A DNA stretch of 64,000 bases from Calamus simplicifolius (lineage: Eukaryota; Streptophyta; Magnoliopsida; Arecales; Arecaceae). Location of the stretch: the NCBI GenBank assembly GCA_900491605.1, contig UESW01003883.1:1154414-1218413 (forward strand). Direction: 5' to 3'. Made by a program: the position numbers and the translations under genes. This document shows, one piece after another, positions 23,794 through 38,700 of the stretch (positions within the stretch are counted from its first letter, which is position 1; every line of letters begins with the position of its first letter). A model generated the notes under the pieces. That model saw only the letters and a list, made by a program, of their open reading frames with translations. It was not told the origin of the DNA and did not search any database.

Positions 23794-26700
23794 CTGCATA
23801 ATATTCAAGCTATGCTTAGCCTTTTGTAGAAATATTCACGCGTTCAAAGAGTTGCAAAAGAGGGGAAAAAAAATGATGAAAAAAATAAAGCAGACACACA
23901 CTGAAAGAAAGAAAAAACAACATCCTTTTGACTTTCCCCTTTTTCCCTTTCATAAAACTTTATGACATAAATATTTATATTCATCACAAGCCATCTAATA
24001 TATTCTGGTGGGATAACCGAAGCATACCTGAGGATTTAAAACATCCATTCGATTGATAATATCTTCCTGTTATTACCCAAAAACAAAAAAAAATAAAAAC
24101 AGCAGTCAGATCTTTGACAAAGAATTAATCCAACTGAAATAAATGTAGCAATCTGGATATGGCAACAATTATCTCCAGAAGGTTAAGAGACAAAGCTGAA
24201 CTAATAGTCTCTTGCACTAGAATCATGGAACTAATCACTTTAGGACACATGAACTTTAAGAAAACCATGGTCCATTGGAAGCAATAAATACATCAGCAAC
24301 ATATTCAGGTAATGGCACTTAATGTAACTAGAAATTAGGCTACATTACTGACATCATCAAAAAATGAACATTCCATTCCACTGGACTCCAACACACAAAA
24401 AATTGTGAAGAGTTGTAAGATTTCATATGGGACTGTTTGGAAATTACCAAGCAGCCAAATCTTATATTACATACCAATTCATGTTTTCCAAATAATGTTC
24501 TAATTTCCTGATTTCATCAAGATTGTCAAAAAAGCTAAAAGTTTGTTAATGCTCTCTGATCACCGTGTGAATGATTTTATGCTTTAAATGATCCATTAAC
24601 AACTTAATCCATCAAAGAATGGAAAACATTAAATAATAAAGCAAATGCAAAACCTACGGGTAAGGATACTTCAAATTGCACGTTGTGTCCAAATATCCAA
24701 TATCAAATACCAATAATTCTTGGATATGGCCCAGATGCAGGTCCAATCCTTATTTCAAAGATCCTTTTTACTTTTAAATGTTGATGTAGTCCAAAGATTT
24801 GATACATTTAAATGATCTATTAACTGGTCATGCAATTTAAAACCAAAATTATCCATCATAATGATTAATTCAAAGCCTAGAAAACATGGATAATTCAAAT
24901 TGCATATGATGTTCAGATCCAACAAGTACACTTCTTAGATACCAATATGATACACATCCAATAGTTATTTTAACAATCAAAGTTAAAATAAGGCATTGGA
25001 TACTTTCCAGATATACCCAGAATACATCATATATAACATTTGTAAGGATGATGAGAGGGCTTTCTTTCTTGCTTCCTTTCTTTTTCACTGAATGTTGATT
25101 TTAGAGTCCGCAATTTTGGTGCTACCATATGGAGTACAAATTTTGGCCTACAAGATTGAATGATGGCTAAGTCCTTGTTTGGATGTTAGACACATTCTCG
25201 ATTGGATATGGAGAGTTGAGTTGTGAAGTGCTGGAGAAATGGGCTGAGCCACACAGAGAAGTTGAGGTCTTAGGGGATGGATGTACACAGGCAAAAGAAC
25301 ATTTTTAAACGAATATGTGCAAAAATGCAGCAGATTCTATGACATGAGAAATTCTCCTACCATGCCTCTCCCCACCCAAAAAAAAAATCCAAAAAAATAA
25401 TTACTGAATAATTATATAATTGCATCATGTGAGCTAGCATTTTATTCCCGATAGGTAATTATACTACTACCAAAAATATAAGACATTAGAAACACTGAAA
25501 ACTAAGTAACTGCTAGATCTTGATTTACAGAGTTAAGTAGTTGGGTGGTTGCTTAAATATAAGCAGTTTAAGTGGTTACCATATGTTTTAACATATTGTC
25601 AGCACTTTTTGATAAACTTGGTTTTTCTTTTCTCATCTTCCAATCTGTACCTATTAAATGGATACGATAGAGAAATGCCCCAGATATAAATTCAGAAAAA
25701 AGCAAAGAAAATAGGAGAAACATTATTCTCTGTCTCAAAGGTAAGGATAGAGGTAGAGGTAGACCTAAACTAACATGGATAAAGATAATTAAAAAGATAT
25801 AACTATTTGTAATTCGAATGTCGACTTAGTCCTGAATTGAGCAGAGTGAAGGAAGCAGATTCATGAAGCCGACCCCCTGTAGTTGGGAAAAGGCTCAAGA
25901 TGAGTCGAGTTTGAGTTAAGTATTATTCTCTGTCTCAAACCTAGGTCTGCTTGCCTAAGGACTGCCTACTCAAAATTCAAAGAACAAAAGAACAAAAATA
26001 GAACAAATTTCATTTTTCCTCCTACTCAATTTATTTCATTGGACACAACTTAGGATTGGTCCAAGTTATGGGTAACAAAATTTGTAGAAAATAGCCGGTC
26101 TTATGTGTTTGGTTAGGAAGTTATTTATTTTCTTTATTTAAAATAGATTTTAGTTTTCTGTTTTTCCTTAATTAGATTTTGTAGATTTCCTACTTTCCTA
26201 TTCTGGTGGGATTCCTAATTCAAACGATGTTTGTTTCCTTTTTCTGTGGACTGATATAACAGCCATCCTTTTATATATTAGGGTATAATTCATTAATAAA
26301 AAGAGTGAGAAAAAATCTCAGAATTCTTCATGGTATGAGAGCAAGGCTCTGAACCCTAATTCCTTCCAAACAATTCAATCCCTTGCTGCACCCTCATGTC
26401 TAAATACGGTATGGTCTCACAATATTCTTCCTCAGAAGTCACCTCTAGATCCGAGTCAGTTCCTATCGTATCTGATAACTCTTCTCACCTTGTTACAAAC
26501 CATAAACATCATGGCCATAATTTTCTTCAATGGTCACAGTCCGTCTTCATGTACATCTATGGTAGAGGAAAGGATGAACATCTCACAGACGAAACCTCTG
26601 CCCCAGAAACGATAGATCCTAAATATCGGGCCTGAAAAACTGATGATCACTTGGTTATGTCATGGCTAATAAATTCCATGACCACGGAGGTTGGAGAAAA

Positions 26701-29700
26701 TTTCTTGCTCTTTAGGACAGCCAAGGAGATATGGGAGGCGCTCATGAAACCTACTCTAGTACTGAAAACTCTTCAGAGTTATTTGAGATTGAGACTAGAC
26801 TATATGATCTACGACAAGGAGAATTGACCGTTACTCAATATTTCAACACTCTCACACGTTGTTGGCTGCAACTGGACTTGTACAAGATTTATTCTTGGAA
26901 GTACTGAAAACTCTTCAGAGTTATTTGAGATTGAGACTAGACTATATGATCTACGACAAGGAGAATTGACCGTTACTCAATATTTCAACACTCTCACACG
27001 TTGTTGGCTGCAACTGGACTTGTACAAGATTTATTCTTGGAAGTGCCCGGATGACTCTACCTTATATAGAAAAATTGTTGAACAGAAAAGGACCATCAAA
27101 TTTCTTCTTGGTCTCAATAAAGATCTAAACGAAGTCGGGGAAAGAATTATGGGAATTAAACCCCTTCCTACCATTCGGGAGGCCTGTGCAGAAGTTCAAA
27201 GAGAAGAAAGTAGGAAGAAGTTGATGATGACAGACAACCACACCACACCGTCTATTGAAGGGTCCACCTTGTACACTCATAATTCCTCTCAAAATAATAA
27301 GCCTAGAAAAGGATGACCATGGTGCGATCATTGTAAGAAACTTGGTCATGTGAAGGAGACACGCTGGAAAATACACGAGAAACCTGCAGATTGAAAGCCA
27401 TCTAGTGAAAGATATGAGGAAGAACCATGCAAATACTGCTGTTACAACCGACAACAGAGCAAAATTCAGTCTATTCACCAAGGAGCAAATTGAAGCACTG
27501 CAGAATATGTTTAGTAACGTTTTTAGTCTCGTACAAGCACGACAATCCTCTACTGAGCAACTTACCAGCCTTCTAGCACATCAAGGTACACCATCCTTTG
27601 CTTATATCATCCAAAGCAATAAACCAAAACCCTGGATAGTTGACTTGGGAGCCTCAGATCATATGACGGAAGACATCATCTTAAAAAATTACAGCCCGTA
27701 TATCAGTCACTCTACAGTCCGAATAGCTGATGGTTCATTATCATCAGTAGCAGGAACCGAATCAGTCGAATTGACAAAGGATCTTCACGTTTACTCTGTC
27801 CTTTATGTTCCAAAATTAGATTGCAATCTACTCTCAATCAGCAAACTTACTAGTGACTTAAAATGTGACTAAATTCTATTCTAATCTTTGTGATTTTCAG
27901 GCAGTGGATTCGGAGAAGGTGATTGGCAGTGCTGAAATACGTGGTGGACCATATTTGCTCAGAAAATAATCTCCTTGGTAGGCAAGTTCATCTATCAAGT
28001 TGTGTTTCTGACTCTAGTTCAAATTCTGTTAATCTCGTTTCCAATTCTATGTCTGGTTCAGTTGAAAGACAAGTCATGTTACAGCATTGTCGCCTTGATC
28101 ATCCAAATTTTACGTACATTTAAAAGTTGTTTCCATATTTGTTCATCAATAAAAAGTCTAATTTCTATCAATGTAAAATTTGCCAGCTTGCAAAATATAC
28201 TAGACATGTGTACTCTAACCTGCAATACAAGCCTTCACATCCTTTTTCTGTGATTCACAGTGATATTTGGGGACCCTCACATGTAAAAAATATAAATGGG
28301 GTCCAATGGTTTGTATCATTCATGGATGATCATACAAGAATAACATAGACATTCCTTATGAAAGAAAAAATGAAACAGCCACCATCTTTCAATCCTTTCA
28401 TCCCACGATCTCCACTCAATTCCAATGCAAAATTCAAGTTCTTAAAACAGATAATGCTAAGGAGTATTTTAATTCCATTCTGGGCCCTTATCTTTCCAAG
28501 CATGGTGTCATTCATATAAGCTCTTGTGTTGATACTCTACAACAAAATGGGATCGCTAAGAGGAAGAATAAACATTTACTTGATGTGGCCCACGCCATTA
28601 TGTTCTTTAATCATGTACCTAAATACTTTTAGGGAGAAGCCATACTCACAGCCGCATATCTCATCAATAGGATGCCTAGTCGAGTCCTAAAATTCCAAAC
28701 TCCTCATCATATTCTCATGGACGCCTATCCATATATCCGCTCCTTTTCTTTCGACTTACCACTGAAGGTTTTTGGTTGTTTCTCCTTTGTTCACATCCAC
28801 CAACAACACCGCACCAAACTTGATCCCAAGTCTCTCAAATGCATCTTCCTTGGTTACTCCTTTAACCAAAAGGATACAAGTGTTACTCTTCAATTACTAG
28901 GAAAGTATACAACTCCATGGACGTCACCTTCTTTGAGAACCAACCTTACTTTCCCAAATCCGAAATTCAGGGAAAGAACTCGAGGGAATATCAGATTTGG
29001 AATCTTCTCCAAGATACTCAAACCGGTTTTCCTTCAACTGAAGATACTCAAACAATTGAACTAAACCCTGGCACTCAACCAACTCCATTTGAAGAACCAA
29101 ACTATCACCAAAACTGTCCCGGCCACTGAAACAGCCCCAATTGTCTCTACTCCAATTGTCCCTGCCATTGAAACAACCAATTGTCTCTACTCCACCTCGA
29201 CTTGACACTAATGATCATGAACTTTGTGTCTATACTAGAAGGAGAAGAACCACCGAGCATATAGAGGACACTATGCAGACCTGGGACTAGCAAGAACCGG
29301 AACCAAGTCCTACTGCATTCGATAATTATAATGGTATGGATTCCCTATCTCATGACTCTCTTGTACCGTTGGTCGATGACTCAAATCAATCAATTGCACA
29401 CAGGAAAGGTGTTCAAAGGTTCATTGGTCATCTTATCGAAAGATATGCAGCTTACGAAAAATTGCTACCATCTTACAAGGCTTTTGTGTTAAACCTTGAT
29501 AGTGTACAGGTTCCTAACTCTATCCAAGAGGCTCTAAAAGTTCTAGCATGGAAACAAGCAGTTGAGGAACAGATTCGGGCTCTAGAGAATAATGACACAT
29601 GGACCCTTACAGAGTTACCTCATGATAAAAATCCCGTGGGCTGCAAGTGGATATTCACGGTCAAATACAAAGCAGATGGAAGTGTCGAGAGATTCAAAGC

Positions 29701-32700
29701 CAGACTTGTGGCCAAAGGCTTCACACAGTCATATGGAATTGACTACCAGGAAACCTTTGTATCTGTTGCCAAGCTCAATACTGTTCGGGTTCTACTTTCT
29801 CTTGCAGTGAATCAAAATTGGCCTTTATACCAACTTGATGTTAAAAATACCTTCTTGAATGAAAACCTTAATGAAGAAGTCTACATGACTATACCTCCGA
29901 GCTTGAAGAATAGTTTGAACAACAGGTTGGTTTGCAAGTTGAAGAAGTCCTTATACGGCTTGAAGCAATCTCCTCATGCTTGGTTTGACAGGTTTGCTAA
30001 AGCCGTGATTACAAATGGGTACAATCAGAGTCAATATGATCATATATTGTTTGCTAAATCTAATCCTGATGGTAAGATAGCTATCCTCATAGTATATGTA
30101 GATGATATCATCTTGATAGGTGATGATTCAGAGGAAATTATCAGACTCAAAAAGATGCTTGCAACAGAATTTGAGATCAAGGATCTCGGGACTCTTAGAT
30201 ACCTTCTAAGAATGGAAGTGGCTCGATCTAAGGAGGGAAATGTCATCTCCCAAAGAAAGTACATCTTAGACTTATTAAATAAAATAGACTTCCTTGGGTG
30301 TAAACCTGCTGACACACCCATGGATCCCAACAAAAAGCCGAATAGAAGTGAAGAAAGTAGCCCAGTTGACAAAGGAATATACCAGAGACTTGTAGGTAAG
30401 TTAATCTACCTATCACACACAAGACCTAATATTGCATTCTCAGTCAGTGTAGTGAGCTAACACATGAATAATCCGAGTGAAGATCATTTGGAAGTAGTAA
30501 ACAAAATTTTGAGATATTTGAAGATGACTCCTGGACATGGTTTGCTCTTTAAAAGATTTGAAAACCATGAAGCTAAGATATACACATATGCTAGCTGGGC
30601 AGGAGAGGTAACTGATAGGAGATCAACCACTGGTTACTGTTCGTATGTTTGAGGCAATCTCGTCACTTGGAGAAGCAAAAAGCAAACTATTGTCTCTCGG
30701 AGTAGTGCAGAATCAGAATATCGTACTCTTACACTAGGAATATGTGAGGGAATGTGGCTTCAAAGGTTATTAAGAGAGCTTAAGGTTGAGACAAAGGACA
30801 CAGTCAAGATGTTCAGGGATAGTCAAGCAGCCATTAGCATAGCCAAAAATCCTGTGCATCATGATAGAACAAAACACATCGAGATTGATCGACACGTCAT
30901 CTCAAAGAAGGTCAACAACGGAATTGTTCAGCTAAGTTATGTTCCAACAAAACTTCAGATTGTCGATATTCTCACCAAAGTACTACCAAGAGTCAACTTT
31001 GATGAATTGAACTCCAAGCTTGGTTTGTATAATATATACAACCAAGCTTGAGGGAGAGTACAGAAAATAGCCGATCCTTATGTGTTTGGTTCAGAAGTTA
31101 TTTATTTTTTATTTAGAATAGATTTTAGTTTTCTGTTTTTCCTTAATTAGATTTTGTAGATTTTTTACTTTCCTATTCTGGTGGGATTCCTAATTCAAAG
31201 GAAGTATGTTTCCTTTTTCTATAGACTGGTATAATAGCCACCCTTTTTATATATTAGGGTGTAATTCATTAATAAAAAGAGTGAGAAAAAATCTCAGAAT
31301 TCTTCAAAATTTAATAGCCAACCAACAAAATGCCCAATCCAATCTTGACTAGATCCAGCAAATTAACTAAAGTTGAATCTTGAGCAAGTCCAAAGTTCCA
31401 AATCCAAACTCATGTTTTGGCGGGTCAGAATAGGTCAAGTGAGTTACATTGGTTTAAGCAAGAACAAGGTTGGGAAGGGAATCTATATTACAGAATATAA
31501 AGTACATTTAGGATCAGTCAAGTTTGTTCGAGTAAGGGTAAGTTAGGGAAAGGAGTCTCTATTCTACAGAATATAGAGTACATCTGGGCTTAAATCAGGT
31601 TAGAAGATCTAGAAATATATTCAAACTCAAATTTTGGTCAGGTCACTTATCAAAACCTTTTGGTTAGGTTGAGTTAGGGTGGTTCAAGTGGGACTAAAAT
31701 TAGGTTTGTGAGGGAGATATTCTATAGAAGATAAATTACATCTGAGTTGGGTTGTGCTAGAAGATCTTGAAATATGGATCACGTATGGACTGGTTGGTTA
31801 GAAGCTATGAAAATGCAAGCAATTCATGGATTAAGTTAGGAGCACATTTGTGAAGAATTAGGTTTGGTTCAGTGTTTATCGGGTTGCCTAAGTAAATATA
31901 ACCTAACCCAGCTTAAAATATGAACTAGTTTGACTTGGAGAAAATGAAGCCCAACCCAACCAACAAGATATCCAATTCAAATTTGAACAGACTGTCAGAC
32001 CAAACAATTAACTATCCATGCTTGAAAGAAACATGAGTTTAAAATGCTGAACTCAAACTAAAGTTTGTTCAAGTTTTGCTACTCTGAGTGAAAGTTGACT
32101 GAGGAGATGGCAAGGAAGTCCGTATTCTATAAACTGTTAATCACATTTGTGTTTGTGAGGATGCTCCAGAAATGAGCCAGATATGCATCAAATTGATTGG
32201 TACCCTCATGGAAAATTAAGTTTGGTTCAGAGTAGAACAATTTGCCTCAACATAAACCCCAACATAAAATGGAATTGACATTCAAAGTCAGATATACAAG
32301 TTAGGTTGGAAAGGCAGCCCATAATTTCTAGATAGATTACCTTTGGATCATTTCAAACGAGGAGCTCCGAAAATATGGGTTAGATATGGTCAGGCTAATT
32401 AGAAGCTCTAGAAAATTGGGCTAGATAAGACCTGGATGAGTTGTTCAAATTTAAGTAACCAAATAAGGCTCCATCTTGGGTCAGATTAAACAAGACCAAA
32501 ACAAGTTAGTACTGGTCACAGTCATGTGGAAGGTGAACAAGTATATTTCTCCACATACAAAAGCATGGATGTATGTATGTATGTATACAATGCAAAAGTA
32601 GAAAATTAATGTGTGAATTTCCATTGCACATAGTTCTAAAGGAACATAATGTTTTCAATAATCCAAAGAAGGCATATTTAGTCCCAACAGCATTAGTACT

Positions 32701-35700
32701 TAAAGATATATTACCTTTTCTTATGTTTGAATGGTTCTTGTTACTTACTTTTTATTAAAAAAAATATTTACCTTTTCCCAAATGTAAAATTTGCAAAAAG
32801 ATGTATGATTTGAAGACAAGCCAAGTCATATATTGATTATAAATTTGGTTTGACTTATAAGAATTGCAAGATAATACTTTTGCTACTATTACTTAAACTT
32901 TGCCTTCTATTTTAGTTTGGCAAGAATTTTTTTACACGCAAATTATTCAAATCTCTATTTTTTTATTTCTTTATCTTTTATTTTCTCAAAGTTTTATTTC
33001 CTACAGTTCAATAATATATTCTTATAAACAATCCCTCACATCTCATAGATATTTTACTTGTAGTTCTGTAATAGTAAAAAAGAAGTATTTTCAAGAACCA
33101 CACATTCTTGATCTTTGAGAAATAACAATTATTTGTTCTATATTTTTTAAATAAGAAGCTCTGTTACCCAGAAGAACATTGACAGCTACACCATAGGATT
33201 ACTGCACTATCAAATACTACCGTAACAAGTAAGCATCTCTACATACAAGGCTCCTTGTCAATATTTTTCAGTTGTCATCTGTCACATGATAATAAATGAA
33301 TCATGCTAGCATATCATGTAATAAAGCATGCAGTTCATTGGCCAGCGTTTTGGGTTCAACAAAATCAAGATTAGACTGGTTATTATGCTTTAGACTAAAT
33401 AATAATCAACTTTTGCCAGGTTTTAGGCTGAGAGCATCAACTTTATTGCTAGCTGGCCAGAAAAGAACAAATAGGTTTTCAAAGATGAATAAAAATGAGA
33501 TTTAGAGTAGAAGCTAGAATAGAAAGCATGGTTGTAAGGGTAAGTTAACAAATAGAAAATAAGCGATCTAACAGAAAAGAAAGGAAAAGATAAATGAATT
33601 TGACATGCTATCACAGTATCACTTAGGGTCTGATGAGGTATTTGCATTCAATATGTCATTAGAATGATTGCAAAAATAGAAGAGAAGAAAGATATCTATG
33701 ATTTTATTGAAATGTTTACACCAATGATTACTGACAATTTCATCTACATGCAAAGCTAACAATCTAAGATATAACATACTATGCCATCAATGATATAGAC
33801 CTACTAAATGATATAGACTTCAAAAGTTGATGTGGTTTAGCTTAGCACTCAACAATTCAAGATAGGACCACAGGAGATCATTTAGGTCCAAAGTGGTCTG
33901 TCATGCAAAAGGACCTTCCCCCATTCCTCATTCTAATATAACTACAAGAACGCCCATTCCTGATTTTCATGCTAATGGAACCCCACTCAACTTTTTTTTA
34001 AAGAAAAATTATGCTTAAGAATGATAGATGATGACTAAAGAAGTCAAATTGTGATCAAAGCAAAAAGGCCAATATGGTAAATAGCAACCATAGAGAAATA
34101 CTGGAAGGTATTACCAACAGTTTATAAGATTTGTGACCTTCAACATGACGTCACAACATGTGAAAAGCTAAAAACATGAGGGCCCAACAATTTTAAGCAT
34201 CAAGAGTTACCATCTTCTTGAATCTAGCCCCTTCTGATGGGCAAGCCTCATCAAATCATTTAAAATATTTTAAACACACTTTAATATAATCTCTAACATG
34301 ATGTAATGACTAGGCTTTCTTAAGTAAATAAAAGATAGCCTTCTTGTAAGTCACTACGCAGTCTGAACATGTTGCACATATTCCTTATCCTCCTTTATCC
34401 CTCTTTTCTTCAATCTGAATTTCTAGACTCATGTTTATTTACTACTGATAGCAATGTTATATCCCATATTGCTAAAAGAATACCTTGGACAAACCCAGTT
34501 TAACGGTTTATTATTTGTAACTACTAGTTCTATGTAAAATAATATAGATTAATTAAATAAAATTCTAATCATTTATATATTTGGCTATTTATTTATGCAA
34601 ACAATAATTTAAATGCCTAAGGATCAGGAAGTGTTTGTCAATCATGTGAAACATACCTCAAGTTTGTCACCTGATATAATGCCAGAGAATTTCTGGTGAC
34701 TTAGAATAAGTAAAAAAGAACTCATACGAAGAAGAGCCCAAACCAACGAGAAAACATGTAAAAAGGTACTTGAATTGCTTGAGGCCCTAAGTTACCTGTA
34801 TTCTAGTAAGGCTCCACAAAATCCAAGTGATACAAAAGTTCTTGGTTAAAGAAATGAAACATCGTGCAGTTGAAACTTATAAGTTTCTTAAGCAAAAGGA
34901 CTGAAACTTTAAGTTTCTCAAGTAAAAGGACCAGTTTTCCTTTCCTTCATATGCAACATTGTTATTTGATGCATGGAATCCTTGTCAGTCTTAGAAATTA
35001 TTGATTGTGATTTTCATTTATGTTTGCTTTCATCCAAAAAGATTTTGATTTATGTTTGCATAAAGATACAAAAGATAGGCTTTCAGGAACATTTTTTCTC
35101 TATTCATCAGAATGTAGTTAGATCACATGCTCTTTCAAATCTAGTTGTTTTCTTTTCTTTCTTGACATGCCACCTTTTAAACAAAAAAAAGAGTCTTACA
35201 TATTATCATTTGATTATTATAAATAAAACATTTGTTAGGAATAGTCCATTGATATTTGCAGGTATCAAAAATAGTAACTTACATTACCACCATGTCAAAC
35301 CAAATAAATTGGTAATTTAACATGAATTGGGGCTTGCCACAGTGGTACACCCTCTGCTTAGAGGCCCTAGGTTCTGAGCCGATTCATGGTGCGTACCCAA
35401 ATTCTGGGTGATTATAGTGTGGGTGGGAGAGGCATCAATCACATGAATTGAGCAAGGCTACAATGTTATGTCTTTAACAACATCAAACCACAAGGAACCT
35501 GAGTATGAGTTCACTGTGTAAAGCATCTGCTATGTTGTGTGTCCAACTGTATGCTGTGACAATACTCTTGGTAGGTCCAATAGACATGCCACATATATGA
35601 TCATCAGACTCAAATGCATCATATATACTGTTGGCTATCATCCTGGATATGCTTCTTGTTGCTCATAAAATTTTCAGCCCAAGATACTAGCATATATGTA

Positions 35701-38700
35701 ACTTACAAAACAGTTGAATTCATAAGCAGTCTGAATTCATAGTTTATTTGTGCCTGCATCATCTCGACCACGACTACATTTTAACCAATATGTAGATGTC
35801 CTGTTTTTACCCATATCTACACAGCTGTGTATATTATAAGCATCAAAGTATTACATCATCATTCATTCTAGATAATGCTATTTATAACAACAATATGTAG
35901 ATACGGATGCATACCTCTGTGATACCAGGACTTTGCATGACAGTGCCAAGAACTCGACGTTGAAGACCCTTGTATACAATGGAGTTTATACTGCCATCTC
36001 CATTTATCCATGGCAATATAGGGCTAGATGCATGTGAAACACAAGTAGCAGGCAATTTGTTGTCCACAATGTCTTTTCCTTGCACAGGAAAAGCAGCACC
36101 TGGAATGCTTTCACCAACTGAGCCCCCACCTTCAATGTTTTGGCCTTCAATGTGAGGTATAACAGGCTCGCTAGGCACATCAAGAATTGTTACTTTATGC
36201 CCATCACAAAGTTTCATGGCAGTCTCCTGACAATGATCGATGCTATCTTGCTTTTCTTGCAATAATTGTTGAGATGCTTCATAACAAGCTATTTGAGACT
36301 TCATATAAGATGGCATATCACAGACCTGATTGAGATCTGCAAGCGTGCTTATAAAATACTTCGATCTATAAGAGGAATCAACTACCCGGATGCCATCATA
36401 TGCATTGACCTGTGTAGATTATGCTCCATAAAAAAGATTGATAATTATCCCAAATATTTACCTACAGTGCAACTTATATAAGAGTAAATAAAAGAAAAGG
36501 CAACTTGATGTCCTCTAACCTCTCTGCACTAACTAGCAAACAATCCATCATGCTAGGGTTGGTCTATATACTAACATGACTTGCAACATTTGACATATTG
36601 TTCCTAGCAGGACTATGAGAGTGCTGAGTATTATTTTGCTTGGTCATATCCACTGAACTTAAAAGTACATCAGAGAAAAAAAATAAGGAAAAGCAAATGC
36701 AGACACTTTATTCATGAAAACATTATGCATAACTTTAGTATTTTGAACATTTTCTTCACAGAGGTATGTTAATTCATGGTTCACAGATTAGTGAAAGTTA
36801 ATTTAAAATTTTTTGCATGACTGACGGATGTCTACTCACAACATGCCATCACATCCCATAGGGTGAAAGTAAAAAGGTGTTCCTGTGCATGAGACACACT
36901 ATTCTAGGATCTGGAAAGGGTCAGATGTATGCCATTTTACATTGGCATCAAAGACTTGTTCCATGTTTCAAACCCATGACACCCAAGTCACAATAGATCA
37001 ACCTTACCATTGTCCGAAGGGGCACCCTATACACCCCATAGAGAAAGAAATCAAAACGAGATTTCTTTTTCGGCAAACGGTAAAAATATCTTTCCTATAT
37101 AACTATAAAATATAAATAAATGCCAACTTTATCACATTACTGATTAAGTATGATTGGCACTTCTGTCATGGGCAGAGAGCTATGTTGATCTGATACCCTA
37201 ATCACTTGAATAACCATAAATAAGCACTAATGCGTAGTCATCTTGAAGCTCCAAACAGTTTATAGAATTTGACAATTTAAAATTCACCATGCAGATCCAC
37301 AACACTTTGGAAGTTGCTGAAAGTGGAACAGTTATAATTTGCACAAATGAATACATATGCACATACACATGTCAAAGAAATGCACCATACAGATTTCTTG
37401 AAGAGATTTTAGTAAGACCATTTCTACAACAATTACCACTTCCATTACCATCTGCATTCACCTTAGAGTCTCTCTTTCAAATCCCAGCAACTTAATGAAT
37501 TTCTTCATCCAAAACAAGTAGATAGATTGGTTTTATGACAACCCAAATTTCCTAGCCTTCATGAACCGAAAAACACTAGTAATATGATATGGAAACAGGG
37601 TACAACCTAGTTCAAAATTTTGATCTGATAAACTGAACATTAAGGGCACACGGAAGCAAATGAAGTAGAAATATTATCCTCCAACAGAAATCACCAGTAC
37701 AAAAGTCAGGCCATCATATTTGGTATTGGAAAATTGCCACAACTAATATAAGGGGTTTGAATGATAAAAAGATTTAAGAATGTTATGTTACCAACTCTCT
37801 AACAGGCTGCTCCTCAAAATATTTCCAATTTTTTTATGCAAATTTACGCAATAATTCCTTATCAAGAGAAAAATAGAACAATGACACGAAATGTTTGGTT
37901 TATGTTACTGAAGCCATTGCCCACCCCACCTCCCCCGAACCTCTCCTTTCTTCAGCAGATCTAGAAAGCCTGTTAGAAGAGTGATAGTCCATCCATGCAC
38001 CTCAATTAATATCTAAATCAATCAATCAAGGTTTTAAATCTCATGGGATAGGGTCCATCCCAATTCTTTCATGAAAGGGGATGCATCACCATCCCAAAAC
38101 TTGGGACAAAACAATGGCAGGATGCCTCCGTCCTGATACTTAGGACGACAACCCATCACGACATCACATGGGACATCTCTCTAGGACCTAAAACCCTGCA
38201 ATCAATGCTATTATAGACTAAAAAGCGAGGATAATTGAATACACAAGGAAAAAGTACAGGGCTTGCCTCTTTAAGATGTATAATGCTTGATTGAACATCA
38301 ATTTAAAACATGGCCTATGTACTTTGATGATCCAAATCAAATGGCAAGGATCATTCTAGGATTCATATTACTCTATTCTTAATAAGATAAAGAGCATGGA
38401 ATATCTGTGTGATATCTATTACTGAATTATTGATATCTGTGGTTTTTTCCGTTCTTTAGTCAACGTTTTAAATCCTATAGGATGGATCGTCCTGGTTTTC
38501 CTATTCCTATGGAATAGGACGCATCACCATCCTCCCTATCCAGACACACGGGACATAAACTATCCCATGATTGATGCAGGGATAATAGTCGCGTCCTGAT
38601 ACTTGAGATAGTAGTTCGTCCTAGCGTTCCATGGGATGTCCTGCCAGGACTTGAAATCATGCTTTTAGTTATAGCAGATGAAGCAAGTTTATGTTGTTTG

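Larger units (their letters stand above)
26083..31306 (+). mobile_element. complete but inactive Ty1/copia LTR retrotransposon
   Basis: A 5.2-kb element with two 248-bp LTRs, PBS, gag, protease, integrase, reverse transcriptase, RNase H and polypurine tract in the copia order. It lies antisense in intron 15 of the TFIIIC gene. Nonsense changes (TGA at 26633 and 27314, TAA at 30458, TGA at 30650), frameshifts, an altered protease active site and a 142-bp duplication in gag show that it is dead. My manual LTR alignment gives roughly 17 substitutions and 3 indels over 248 bp, about 7 per cent. Confidence 0.95.
24067..35914 (-). other. TFIIIC gene intron 15 (11.8 kb)
   Basis: Bounded by GAG/GTATGC at the exon 15 end and ATAACAG at exon 16. 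Contains an RTE-like end (25738-25919), a complete copia element (26083-31306), a diverged tandem array (about 31430-32480) and a SINE (35330-35440). The remaining stretches, including 32560-35300, show no gene. Confidence 0.8.

Noticed and set aside
34973..35320. 115-codon plus-strand open frame in intron 15
   Set aside because: Low-complexity, no motif, antisense to the host gene, and it ends at the SINE target site.
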